A stretch of 64,000 nucleotides of DNA. It comes from Thalassobius sp050633445. Lineage in GTDB: Bacteria; Pseudomonadota; Alphaproteobacteria; Rhodobacterales; Rhodobacteraceae. This document shows positions 41,860-50,107 of the stretch, one piece after another (within the stretch, counting starts at the first letter, position 1; each line of letters begins with the position of its first letter). The stretch lies in assembly GCA_050633445.1 (NCBI GenBank), contig JBOEGN010000018.1, positions 57,388 through 121,387 on the forward strand, given 5' to 3'. The position numbers were made by a program, and so were the translations under genes. The notes beneath the pieces were generated by a model, which did no database searches, was not told the origin of the DNA, and was given only the letters and a program-made list of their open reading frames with translations.

Positions 41860-43850
41860 GCCTCGGCCATCAGTTTTGGACGCTCGGGAATAAGGGCCGC
41901 CAGGTCAGGGAACCGCTCACACACTTCGGCCAAAGCGGCATCGACACCTTCGGCGCCTTTGCGGTGTGTCATCCGTGCGAAAACCTCGGTTTTGGTGAAG
42001 AATCGCCAGTGGATGGGCAGCGCAAGCAGAACCTCGGTCAGTCGGTCATAGGCGGCGTCGGTCCATTGGGTCTCATAGGCGTCACGTTCGGCTCCGAAGT
42101 GGAACATTTGAGCACGCGAGGGCTGCGTGGACCTAAGCGCTGCGGTTGCCTGGAGGTCGACCTGCCCATCCGTGATAACAACGCCATAGTCCTGTTTCGC
42201 CGACGCAGACGAGACATAGCCCCGCGCCACATCCAGAGCAACATCTGCGGGCGGACGAGTAAAGGGATCGCCACGCCCCCCACCCCCAGCCGAGCGTATT
42301 TTCAGAACCTCACCGGGTTGCAGGACCGCCGTGTCACGATTGCCCAGATCCCGTTCCTGCGGTGTGCCGGGGTTCAATGCCATCGCGGCCAGACCCGCGG
42401 ATTCCCCCCCCAATGTGCCCCAGGGGCGGAACTTCGACCGATCACGATTCCGAGCGGTGATGCGGGTGTCGGGGGCGAAAACCTTGAACGCCATTTCAGT
42501 GGCCAGCCCGCCACGCCATCGCCCAGGCCCGCCAGTATCTTGCGCCAGACCATAGCGCAGGAATTGCACGGGCACCTCGGTTTCGGTGATCTCGATCGGG
42601 GTGTTTTTCAAATAGGCCGCGTCCGCCCCCGACCCATTGGTTCCATCGCGATGCGGCATGCCTCCGCCCCCGCCAACGACAGGGTTCACCGCAGCAATCA
42701 CGGTTTTTTGCGTCCGGTCATCGCGAGTCATGACGTTAACGATACAGTTATTTCCAGCAGGTGCGGCAGGCATCTGGTCAGGAATAGCCTGCGCAAAAGC
42801 CCCAAAAATAACCGAGCGTAAGCGCGCACATGTCAACGAGCGCATCCCGACCGCAGCCGGGGCCACCGGGTTCAGAACCGACCCTTCGGGTGTGATACAG
42901 GTAAAGGGCCGCGTCAGCCCCGTGTTCAACAAAATCCGCGGATTCAGCGTGTAAAGCACATAGTACACGCCCACCAACAGCATCGTATGGCGCGGATCCC
43001 CGCCCGAGGGCACGTTCAGAGACGAGCCCAATTGTGGGTCCGAGCCCGAGAAATCCAGCACCGCCTCGTCACCCGTGATCCGCAGCTTCAGATGCAAACG
43101 ACAGGGATTGCCGATATCGCTGTCTTCGTCTGCGTAGTCGGCAAAGATGTATTCTCCGTCCGGGATGGCATGCAGGATCGCGCGGGCTTCGGCCTCGGCT
43201 TGATCCATCAGCATGGCCACACCGTTCACAAAACCGGCCTTGCCAAAGCGCCGGACCATCGCCTGCACCTTGCGTTCGCCCGTGTTCAGCGCCCCTACCA
43301 GAGCCTTGATGTCCCCAATGTTCAGCGCGGGTTTGCGCACGTTGGTTTCCATGATCCTCATCAGGGTTTCGTCAAAGACGCCTTCTTTGACCAGCTTCAT
43401 CGGCGGAAAGCGCAACCCTTCCTGGTGCACCTCGGTCAGGGATCGGCTAAGCGACGCCGGAACCGCACCGCCCATATCAGTGTTGTGAATGTGACCGCCT
43501 GTCCAAGCGACGATCTCGTCTCCAGCGAAAACCGGTTTCCACAGATGTGTATCGGGCGCATGGGTGGCCACATGGCCGGAATAGGGATCGTTGGTAAAGG
43601 CGATGTCTCCGGGCCGGTAATCTGACACCATGTCGATGGCGCGCCCATAGGTCAGGCCAGGATACCAGGTCGCGCCCAGCTCCATCGGGACGGCAAAGGT
43701 ATCACCGCGCTGATCCATCAGCATCACCGTGAAATCCTGCGTCTCTTTGACAAAGGCCGAATGCGCGGTTCTGTGCAGGGTATGCGCCATGTTTTCCGCA
43801 GCCGCGCGGGCGTGATTGGCCAGCACACGCAAGGTCATTTTATCGGTCAT
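41856..43850 (-). CDS. hyuB: Hydantoinase B/oxoprolinase family protein
   Basis: The 664-residue protein starts at 43850 (MTDKMTLRVLANHARAAAENMAHTLHRTAHSAFVKE); an upstream start would lengthen its overlap with hyuA. HyuB-family landmarks are ETQDFTVMLMD, FTNDPYSGHVATHAPDTHLW, HIHNTDMGGAVPASLS, and the glycine-rich GGGGMPHRDGTNGSGADA. With HyuA it forms ATP-dependent amidohydrolases (N-methylhydantoinase, 5-oxoprolinase) or related carboxylases. It overlaps hyuA by 11 bases. The true substrate, a cyclic imide or lactam, is unproven. Confidence 0.92.
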   Translation of the reverse strand: MTDKMTLRVLANHARAAAENMAHTLHRTAHSAFVKETQDFTVMLMDQRGDTFAVPMELGATWYPGLTYGRAIDMVSDYRPGDIAFTNDPYSGHVATHAPDTHLWKPVFAGDEIVAWTGGHIHNTDMGGAVPASLSRSLTEVHQEGLRFPPMKLVKEGVFDETLMRIMETNVRKPALNIGDIKALVGALNTGERKVQAMVRRFGKAGFVNGVAMLMDQAEAEARAILHAIPDGEYIFADYADEDSDIGNPCRLHLKLRITGDEAVLDFSGSDPQLGSSLNVPSGGDPRHTMLLVGVYYVLYTLNPRILLNTGLTRPFTCITPEGSVLNPVAPAAVGMRSLTCARLRSVIFGAFAQAIPDQMPAAPAGNNCIVNVMTRDDRTQKTVIAAVNPVVGGGGGMPHRDGTNGSGADAAYLKNTPIEITETEVPVQFLRYGLAQDTGGPGRWRGGLATEMAFKVFAPDTRITARNRDRSKFRPWGTLGGESAGLAAMALNPGTPQERDLGNRDTAVLQPGEVLKIRSAGGGGRGDPFTRPPADVALDVARGYVSSASAKQDYGVVITDGQVDLQATAALRSTQPSRAQMFHFGAERDAYETQWTDAAYDRLTEVLLALPIHWRFFTKTEVFARMTHRKGAEGVDAALAEVCERFPDLAALIPERPKLMAEA

Positions 43851-45915
43851 CGGACCCCTCCTGAAAGCTAAGAATGATGTTCTGAGCGCGATCAACATGC
43901 GCCGCGCATCCCGGTGGAATTGTCAGGGTCGTGTCCTCTTGGGCCACGATTGCCGGCCCCATGAATTCAGCCCCCGCACCCAACGCCTGACGATCAAACA
44001 ACGGGATATCCTGAACATGCCCCAGATAGACTGGCACCTGTCGATCAGGTCGCGCCTGCGCCGCCTCTGCCGCTTCGACTGGCATTTCAGGATTGGGGCC
44101 CGCCCCGACCGCTGCAAGCCGCAGGTTCACCACCTCGATCACGCCTTTGGGGTCGGCAAAATCATACAGCCGTGCATGGGTTTCGTGGAAGGCTTGCTCT
44201 AACGCCGTCAGATCGTTCAGCCAGCCCGGTTGCAACACGACCTCGATCTCGTAGCTTTGACCAACATAGCGCATATCCGCAGACAAATGCAGATCGACGG
44301 CGCCTGCGTGGCCCTGTTTGGTGACCCAGGCCTGCCCTTCGGTCGCCATGTCCTGAAAACAGCTTTGCAAACGGGTCAAGAGCGCCTGGTTCAGCGGTTC
44401 AAACACCGTGCGGATGAAGTCTCCACGCAGGTCAGCGACCAATCCACCAAGGGCCGAGACAACGCCCGGACGGCGCGGTGCCAACACCCGTTTCAGCCCA
44501 AGGTCCCGTGCTAAGAAGGCCGCCAGCATCGGGCCACCACCGCCAAAGGGCATCAGAGTGAAATCGCGCAGATCGACCCCTTCGCGCGATGCCAGTTTTT
44601 CAACCTCGACGAACATCTCAGACAACGCGATATCCAAAATGGCCTGCGCTGTTTCTTCGATCGAGCGCCCCAGCTGCTCCGCCAGCGGCGTAACCGCCCC
44701 AAGCGCCAGGTCGCGATCCATCTGCAATTGCCCATAGGCCAGTTGCGAGTGCCCCAACCAACCGCAAACCACCATCGCGTCGGTTACGGTCGCGTGACGT
44801 CCTCCGCGGCCATAACAGGCTGGACCCGGTGTCGAACCAGCCGATCCAGGGCCCACCCGCAGCAGCCCGTGGTCGTCCACCGTTGCAATGGATCCGCCGC
44901 CAATGCCGATCGAACTGACCGAAACCGAGGGGATATACAGCGGGAAATCTCCGATCATTTCGCCGGTGCCGAATTGAGCAGAACCATCGATGACCAGCGC
45001 GAAATCCGCCGAAGTGCCCCCGATATCAAGGGTAAGCACCTTGTTTTCACCGGCCTGACGCGCCAACCAAGCGGCCCCCGTCACCCCAGATGCCGTGCCT
45101 GACAGCAGCATCGACACACAGTTTTCACGGCCTTCGCGGGCGCTCATGACGCCGCCATTCGATTTGGTTAACAGCGCTTTGACCGGCACGGATTGATCTG
45201 CCAGCCGGCTCTCTAGCGCTTTCAGGTACCCGGCGACGCGCGGATGGACATAGCCGTTCAGAATGGCCGTGCAGCCGCGCTCATACTCGCGAATGACGGG
45301 CCAAACTTCGGACGAGGTAAAGGTGAACAGGTCCGGCGCAGCCTGCGCGATCATGTCCTTGACGGCCCGTTCCTGCGCCCCGTCACGCCAACTGTGCAAC
45401 AAAAAGATGATGATCCCTTCGGCCCCTTGCGCCCGAGCGTTGGCAACAGCTTGCAGGACCGCCTCTTTGTCCGGGGCCACGGTTTGGGTCCCGTCGGCCA
45501 TCAAACGCGCCGGAATACCGTAAATCAGGTCGCGCGGGATCAGAGGGTCAGCCCGATGGCAAAACAACGAGTACATGTCAGGCATCCGCAAACGCGCCAG
45601 CTCGATCACGTCCTCAAAGCCCGCATTGGTGATCATCGCCAGCTTGGCCCCTTTGCGCTGAATGATTGTGTTAATGCCGACCGTGGTGCCGTGCACAAAC
45701 CGAGAAACGGCCGCAGACGTTAGCCCCTCGCGTTGGGTCAACAGAGCCAGCCCAGTCGCCAACTCGGCCCCCGGATCATCCGGCGTCGTCAGCACCTTAA
45801 GCGTCGCGACACGGCCCGAATTGGTCTCCAGCGCGCAAAAGTCCATGAAGGTTCCGCCGATATCGACGCCAATTTTCCAGTTTTCCGGGGAGTGGACCAA
45901 GCCATCCATGTCCAT
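43840..45915 (-). CDS. hyuA: Hydantoinase A/oxoprolinase family ATP-binding subunit
   Basis: The 691-residue protein begins near KIGVDIGGTFMDFCAL, the sugar-kinase/ASKHA phosphate loop of hydantoinase A. It continues with RFVHGTTVGINTIIQRKGAKLAMITNAGFEDVIEL, LTLDIGGTSADFALV and PFGGGGPMLA. It supplies the ATP-activating half of the enzyme with HyuB. ATG codons at 45915 and 45909 are both possible; AAAGGA is better spaced for 45909. It is the first gene of the operon, 85 bases after the LysR stop, and has a palindromic operator candidate at 45989-46005. Confidence 0.92.
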   Translation of the reverse strand: MDMDGLVHSPENWKIGVDIGGTFMDFCALETNSGRVATLKVLTTPDDPGAELATGLALLTQREGLTSAAVSRFVHGTTVGINTIIQRKGAKLAMITNAGFEDVIELARLRMPDMYSLFCHRADPLIPRDLIYGIPARLMADGTQTVAPDKEAVLQAVANARAQGAEGIIIFLLHSWRDGAQERAVKDMIAQAAPDLFTFTSSEVWPVIREYERGCTAILNGYVHPRVAGYLKALESRLADQSVPVKALLTKSNGGVMSAREGRENCVSMLLSGTASGVTGAAWLARQAGENKVLTLDIGGTSADFALVIDGSAQFGTGEMIGDFPLYIPSVSVSSIGIGGGSIATVDDHGLLRVGPGSAGSTPGPACYGRGGRHATVTDAMVVCGWLGHSQLAYGQLQMDRDLALGAVTPLAEQLGRSIEETAQAILDIALSEMFVEVEKLASREGVDLRDFTLMPFGGGGPMLAAFLARDLGLKRVLAPRRPGVVSALGGLVADLRGDFIRTVFEPLNQALLTRLQSCFQDMATEGQAWVTKQGHAGAVDLHLSADMRYVGQSYEIEVVLQPGWLNDLTALEQAFHETHARLYDFADPKGVIEVVNLRLAAVGAGPNPEMPVEAAEAAQARPDRQVPVYLGHVQDIPLFDRQALGAGAEFMGPAIVAQEDTTLTIPPGCAAHVDRAQNIILSFQEGSDDR

Positions 45916-45988
45916 ATTCCTTTGCTGCCATTCGGTGCAAAGGGATCAGATCGGCGCGTCAGCGTCCAAGACGCATCGCGTGGGAAAT

Positions 45989-46005
45989 CATAAGTTAATC
46001 TTATG
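45989..46005. promoter_or_regulatory. 17-bp palindrome CATAAGTTAATCTTATG, candidate LysR operator upstream of hyuA
   Basis: A perfect inverted repeat CATAAG-N5-CTTATG, containing the LysR-type T-N11-A core, lies 74 bases upstream of hyuA and overlaps the LysR stop codon. It matches the site at 46906-46922 in 11 of 17 positions, including both CATA/TATG ends and the CTTATG arm. Confidence 0.65.
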
Positions 46006-46897
46006 CATCCGGATTACGACGTGTGGCACACAGCGCACGCAGTTCGTCGATCATGAACTGATCGGCTTGCGCAATCTGCCGGTCTTTTAACGTCAATAAG
46101 GACAGTGGAAACTGGGGGCTTTGGGCCAGAGGACACATCACAATGCCCGGAAATTGGTGCCACGGCAGCAAAGCGTCCACGACAGCAATGCCCAGCCCCG
46201 CCTGGACAAAACCAACCGCCGAAATCGAGGAATCAATTTCAAGATCCGGCTGGAACCGCAAGCCCTGTGCCTGTGCGGCCCGATCCAATTCATCGCGTGG
46301 CCGAGTGTTGGATCGGTAGGAAATCACCGTTTGCCCCGCCAAATCCAATAGAGAAATATTCTGAGCATCGGCCAAATCTGAATCGGTCGGAAGCAAGCAG
46401 CAAAAACTTGTTTTATCAATGACTTCAACACCTATGTCCGCCGGAAGCTGATCATCCAATGCCAACGCCAGCGTTGCATCCCCCGCCCTAAGCATCGCGA
46501 TCAATGTACTTAACGGGGCCACATGAGCGCGCAACTGGATATTCGGATGTTTGGCCCGCAGGCCCATCAAAGCACGAGGAAGGATGCTCATTGACGGCGG
46601 TGCCGAGGCCGCGACCCGGACCAAACCGGCCCGCCCCTTGCGCAGATCTGTGGTCTTGCGCCGCAGGCCCTCTAGTCCCGCCGACAGCCTTTCCGCCTCG
46701 GGATACAGTTCCATTGCCTCGGGCGTAGGGTGTAAACGCCCCTTTTCCCGAGCGAACAGCAAGAACCCCAAATCGTCCTCGGTGTGCTTCAAAACCTGGC
46801 TCAGCGCGGGTTGAGAGATGTTCAACATCCGGGCTGCACCGGTGACGGTTCCGGCTCTCATCACAGCGGTAAAAACTTCTAGCTGACGCGCTCGCAT
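46001..46897 (-). CDS. LysR-family transcriptional regulator
   Basis: The 298-residue regulator starts at 46897 (MRARQLEVFTAVMRAGTVTGAARMLNISQPALSQVLKHTEDDLG), the standard winged-helix N-terminus. The C-terminal part is a periplasmic-binding-protein-like effector domain (VRVAASAPPSMSILPRALMGLRAKHP). Its gene lies between the hyuA operon (same strand) and the divergent FAD subunit gene. Similar 17-bp palindromes occur on both sides, so it probably controls both units and itself. The inducer is unknown and is presumably a pathway substrate. Confidence 0.93.
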   Translation of the reverse strand: MRARQLEVFTAVMRAGTVTGAARMLNISQPALSQVLKHTEDDLGFLLFAREKGRLHPTPEAMELYPEAERLSAGLEGLRRKTTDLRKGRAGLVRVAASAPPSMSILPRALMGLRAKHPNIQLRAHVAPLSTLIAMLRAGDATLALALDDQLPADIGVEVIDKTSFCCLLPTDSDLADAQNISLLDLAGQTVISYRSNTRPRDELDRAAQAQGLRFQPDLEIDSSISAVGFVQAGLGIAVVDALLPWHQFPGIVMCPLAQSPQFPLSLLTLKDRQIAQADQFMIDELRALCATRRNPDA

Positions 46898-46905
46898 GAC
46901 CACTC

Positions 46906-46922
46906 CATAGGCTTTCCTTATG
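46906..46922. promoter_or_regulatory. 17-bp palindrome CATAGGCTTTCCTTATG, candidate LysR operator in the divergent promoter
   Basis: This inverted repeat (CATA-N9-TATG, with a T-N11-A core at 46908-46920) lies in the 93-base spacer between the divergent LysR and FAD-subunit starts. It resembles the site at 45989-46005, as expected for one regulator acting at two promoters. Confidence 0.62.
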
Positions 46923-46990
46923 AGGCTTGCAGAAAGCGGTCTTTGACGCAAGAGCGTTTAACACCTTTGATAGCTTCAGGAGGTGCAGCA

Positions 46991-48094
46991 ATGCATGCAA
47001 TCGTATTGGGTGGTGGATTGATGGGCGCGGCCACCGCGTTCTTTCTGACCCGTCGCAACGTTCGAGTGACGCTGATCGAGCGCGGTAAAATCGGTGCGGG
47101 CGCAACGGTTGCCTCGTTCGGCAACATCCGTCGGTCCGGTCGTCATTTGCCGCAAATGCCTTTGGCGCACCGGTCTTTAGGGCTGTGGTCACAGCTGGAA
47201 ACGATGCTGAGGAGCGATGTCGAATTTCGCGCCACAGGTCATTTACGGCTGATCTTTGATCAAGAAGGCTTGGCCCAAATGCGCGCCCATAAGGATGCCG
47301 CCCAGGCGTGGGGGCTGACGTTGGACGAGCTCTCGCCCAACCAAATCCGTCAGCGTTTCCCCGGATTGGGACCAACGGCAATTGGAGCGTCATTTTCCGG
47401 TAAAGATGGCTCGGCCAATCCCAGGTTGATTGCGCCTGCATTTGCCGCTGCGGCCGCGCGAAACGGTGCTGAAATTCTGGAAAACACCTCTCCGATTGCG
47501 CTGATCAAAACCGACGCTGGTTTTCAGGTCACGACGCCCAACGGGCCCCTTACAGGCGACATTCTGGTCAATTGCGCGGGGGGGTGGGGCAACGCGATCG
47601 CGCAACAATTTGACGAAGAGGTTCCGGTAACCCTTGCTGGTCCGCAAATGGCTGTTACCGAGCCCCTGCCCCATCGTATCCTCCCTGTTGTTGGCGTCTG
47701 GTCCAGCCAGCACGGCGCCTATCTGCGACAGGTCGAACGGGGAAACGTGGTGTTTGGTGGTGGCGTCGCCCGCAAGCCGGTAGGCGCAGACGGACACGCC
47801 TATGCTGACCCTTCGGTTCTGCCAGATCAGGTGCGGCAGGTCGTCCGGTTGGTGCCCGCTTTGCGGGGGGTTTCAATCATTCGCCAATGGTCCGGCGCCG
47901 AGGGCTATGTGGCCGATATGTTGCCCGTAATGGGGCCGTCCCAGACCATTCAGGGGCTGTTTCACGCCTTTGGTTTTTGTGGGCATGGGTTCCAGCTGGG
48001 GCCGGGCGTGGGCGATGCCATGGCCGAGCTTATCGCCACGGGGAAATGCTCCACGCCTTTGGCGCCGTTCCGCATCGACAGGTTCGCAGCATGA
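46991..48094 (+). CDS. FAD-dependent D-amino-acid/imino-acid dehydrogenase subunit (DAO family, HcnC-like)
   Basis: The 367-residue flavoprotein starts at 46991 after a strong AGGAGGTG. The FAD motif is MHAIVLGGGLMGAATAFFLTRR. GATVASFGNIRRSGRHLPQMP, then GGWGNAIA and a C-terminal FGFCGHGFQLGPGVGDAMAELI mark the DAO superfamily. The likely role is the catalytic (alpha) subunit oxidising a secondary amine or D-amino acid, with the HcnA- and HcnB-like subunits at 40-42 kb. The shared LysR operator supports that link. It meets the next FAD gene tail to tail with two bases between. Confidence 0.85.
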   Translation: MHAIVLGGGLMGAATAFFLTRRNVRVTLIERGKIGAGATVASFGNIRRSGRHLPQMPLAHRSLGLWSQLETMLRSDVEFRATGHLRLIFDQEGLAQMRAHKDAAQAWGLTLDELSPNQIRQRFPGLGPTAIGASFSGKDGSANPRLIAPAFAAAAARNGAEILENTSPIALIKTDAGFQVTTPNGPLTGDILVNCAGGWGNAIAQQFDEEVPVTLAGPQMAVTEPLPHRILPVVGVWSSQHGAYLRQVERGNVVFGGGVARKPVGADGHAYADPSVLPDQVRQVVRLVPALRGVSIIRQWSGAEGYVADMLPVMGPSQTIQGLFHAFGFCGHGFQLGPGVGDAMAELIATGKCSTPLAPFRIDRFAA

Positions 48095-48096
48095 GG

Positions 48097-49422
48097 TCAG
48101 AACTCGGACACTTTTCCCCATTGGCTTTGACCAAAGCGAGACAGCTTGTATTGCGCGGTGTCGGTAATGGGATCGCGCCCCAGCACCATATCCGCCATCA
48201 GGTGACCAACGCCGGGACCGATCCCAAAGCCGTGCCCCGACAGGCCTGCTGCCAATGCCAATCCGGGCACACCGATATCGGCATCAATGACCGGCACCCC
48301 GTCTGGCGTGCTGTCGATATAGCTGGCCCAACTGGCCTGAATCCCGACCCCCTTAAGGGCTGGCAGCAGCGTGCGGGCGCGTTGCAAAGTCTTTTTGATC
48401 ACAGCCATATCGGGCCGTGGGTCCAGAATACGTGTCGCCTCCATCGGGGTGGGCGCATCCAAAGACCAGCGGCCCAAACTGTCAAATCCCGCTTGCCAGC
48501 CCTGCAATCCCCCCGGTGCCAAGGCACGCCAGCGTTTTGCAAACATCGGCAGGAAATGTCGTGCGCCGCGCAACATGCGGGGCGTCAGATCGACCTTGGC
48601 CAATCCCGAGATGGCCAACGTGTGCCCGCCATCACCGCGTCGCGTCACCGAGACCTGGGCCGTATGCATGGCCGGTGGCAACGCATCCGCACCCGGCGCA
48701 ACCGACAGAACCGAGCTGCGGACCGACGATTGCGGAAAGAACACGCCCATCTGTTCCAGAAAACTTCCGGCCCAGGCACCGCCCGTCAAGATCACTTGTT
48801 TGGTGGCGATGGTCCCGGCCTCGGTCACCACGCCACAAACCCGACCCGCGCTGGTTTCCAGCCCGCGTGCCGCACAAGATTGCAGCACCAAGCCGCCGTG
48901 TTTGACAATCCCCTTGGCGATCATGGGCGCCGCAGCAGAGGGATCGGCGATCCCATCAGTCGGGGACCAGACGCCGCCTTTCCACGTTGTACCTGTGGCG
49001 GCCCCTCGCTGGGCAGCCTCTGCGGCGGTCAACATACGAGTATCGACCCCTTCGCCACGCGCGAACTGACCCCACCTGTCCCATCCATCAATTTCGGCGT
49101 CGTCATTCGAAAGATACAGCAAGCCACAGCGCTGGAAACCGATCTCTGCACCGCAATCGCGCATCATCTCGTCCCACAGTTCCAGACTGCGGGTGGACAG
49201 GGGCAATTCGCGGGCATCTCGGTTTTGCTGACGGCACCACCCCCAATTGCGGCTGGATTGTTCGGCCCCGATACGCCCCTTTTCCAGCAGCACAACCTTT
49301 TGTCCCGCACGCGCCAACCAATAGGCCGTGCTGACGCCGACGATACCTCCGCCGATCACCACACTATCCGCCCAAGCCGGCATGTCAGTGGTCGTCGAGA
49401 TTTGCAAAAGAGGCGCGGTCAT
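48097..49422 (-). CDS. FAD-dependent amine oxidoreductase (DAO family, sarcosine/dimethylglycine-oxidase-like)
   Basis: The 441-residue flavoprotein has an FAD motif at about 20-35 (SVVIGGGIVGVSTAYWLARAG), then GRIGAEQSSRNWGWCRQQNRDARELPL and GGAWAGSFLEQMGV. The C-terminal ASYIDSTPDGVPVIDAD and GLSGHGFGIGPGVGHLMADMVLG are typical of DAO enzymes acting on secondary amines. The substrate is unknown. It is divergent from an Lrp-type regulator (173 bases between starts), which probably controls it. Confidence 0.87.
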   Translation of the reverse strand: MTAPLLQISTTTDMPAWADSVVIGGGIVGVSTAYWLARAGQKVVLLEKGRIGAEQSSRNWGWCRQQNRDARELPLSTRSLELWDEMMRDCGAEIGFQRCGLLYLSNDDAEIDGWDRWGQFARGEGVDTRMLTAAEAAQRGAATGTTWKGGVWSPTDGIADPSAAAPMIAKGIVKHGGLVLQSCAARGLETSAGRVCGVVTEAGTIATKQVILTGGAWAGSFLEQMGVFFPQSSVRSSVLSVAPGADALPPAMHTAQVSVTRRGDGGHTLAISGLAKVDLTPRMLRGARHFLPMFAKRWRALAPGGLQGWQAGFDSLGRWSLDAPTPMEATRILDPRPDMAVIKKTLQRARTLLPALKGVGIQASWASYIDSTPDGVPVIDADIGVPGLALAAGLSGHGFGIGPGVGHLMADMVLGRDPITDTAQYKLSRFGQSQWGKVSEF

Positions 49423-49595
49423 AAGAAGGCTCCGGGTGTTTTCCTTGGGTGTATCTTGGACCGGCCCGGACGAACCACTGGAATGCGCAGAAATTCAGCA
49501 TTTTCTGTTAAAACACTTGACCATTGCAGCGCCATGACGCGAATGAGACACTATGCTCTGTTCGTGTTGGCCTCTCTCATCATACGGAAAAGAAA

Positions 49596-50096
49596 ATGAC
49601 GACCCAACACAAGCTTGACCGTATTGACGTCAATATCCTGGCCGCGTTGCAACGCAACGGCAGGATAACCAATGTCGAACTGTCCGAAGTCGTGAACCTA
49701 TCGCCCTCGCCCTGTCTGATGCGGGTGAAAAAGCTGCAAAAAGCCGGATATATCGCAGGCTACACGGCACTGATCGACATTTCAAAGCTCGGAGAGACCC
49801 TAACGGTTTTCACCGAATTCACGTTGAAAAACCACCGTCAGATCGATTTTGCCCGTTTCCAGGAGACGTTGGAAAAGGTCGACAGCTGCGTCGAATGCCA
49901 TCTGGTTTCAGGCGGTTATGACTATCTGGTCAAGTTCGTCACTGCGGGAATCGTGGACTATCAGAACATCGTCGAGGCGCTGATCGACAAGGATATCGGC
50001 ATCGACAAATATTTCAGCTTTGTCGTGATGAAAACGCCATTTGTGAAAACCCATATCCCGCTGGGCCGCCTGTTTGGCGACCGCTTGCAGGACTAA
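49596..50096 (+). CDS. Lrp/AsnC-family transcriptional regulator
   Basis: The 166-residue regulator starts at 49596 (MTTQHKLDRIDVNILAALQRNGRITNVELSEVVNLSPSPCLMRVKKLQKAGYI), an AsnC-type helix-turn-helix. The C-terminal RAM effector domain carries VECHLVSGGYDYLVKFVT. It resembles PutR/BkdR-type local activators responding to an amino acid. ACGGAAAAGAAA precedes the start. It is flanked by the divergent FAD oxidoreductase and the convergent ABC transporter operon. A longer reading with 24 extra residues is not supported. Confidence 0.92.
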   Translation: MTTQHKLDRIDVNILAALQRNGRITNVELSEVVNLSPSPCLMRVKKLQKAGYIAGYTALIDISKLGETLTVFTEFTLKNHRQIDFARFQETLEKVDSCVECHLVSGGYDYLVKFVTAGIVDYQNIVEALIDKDIGIDKYFSFVVMKTPFVKTHIPLGRLFGDRLQD

Positions 50097-50107
50097 GGGG
50101 CGCCCGC

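Noticed and set aside
36130..48094. A complete hydroxyproline degradation pathway.
   Set aside because: HcnABC-like subunits and an aldehyde dehydrogenase fit, but no hydroxyproline epimerase (proline-racemase family) or DapA-like deaminase is present in the window.
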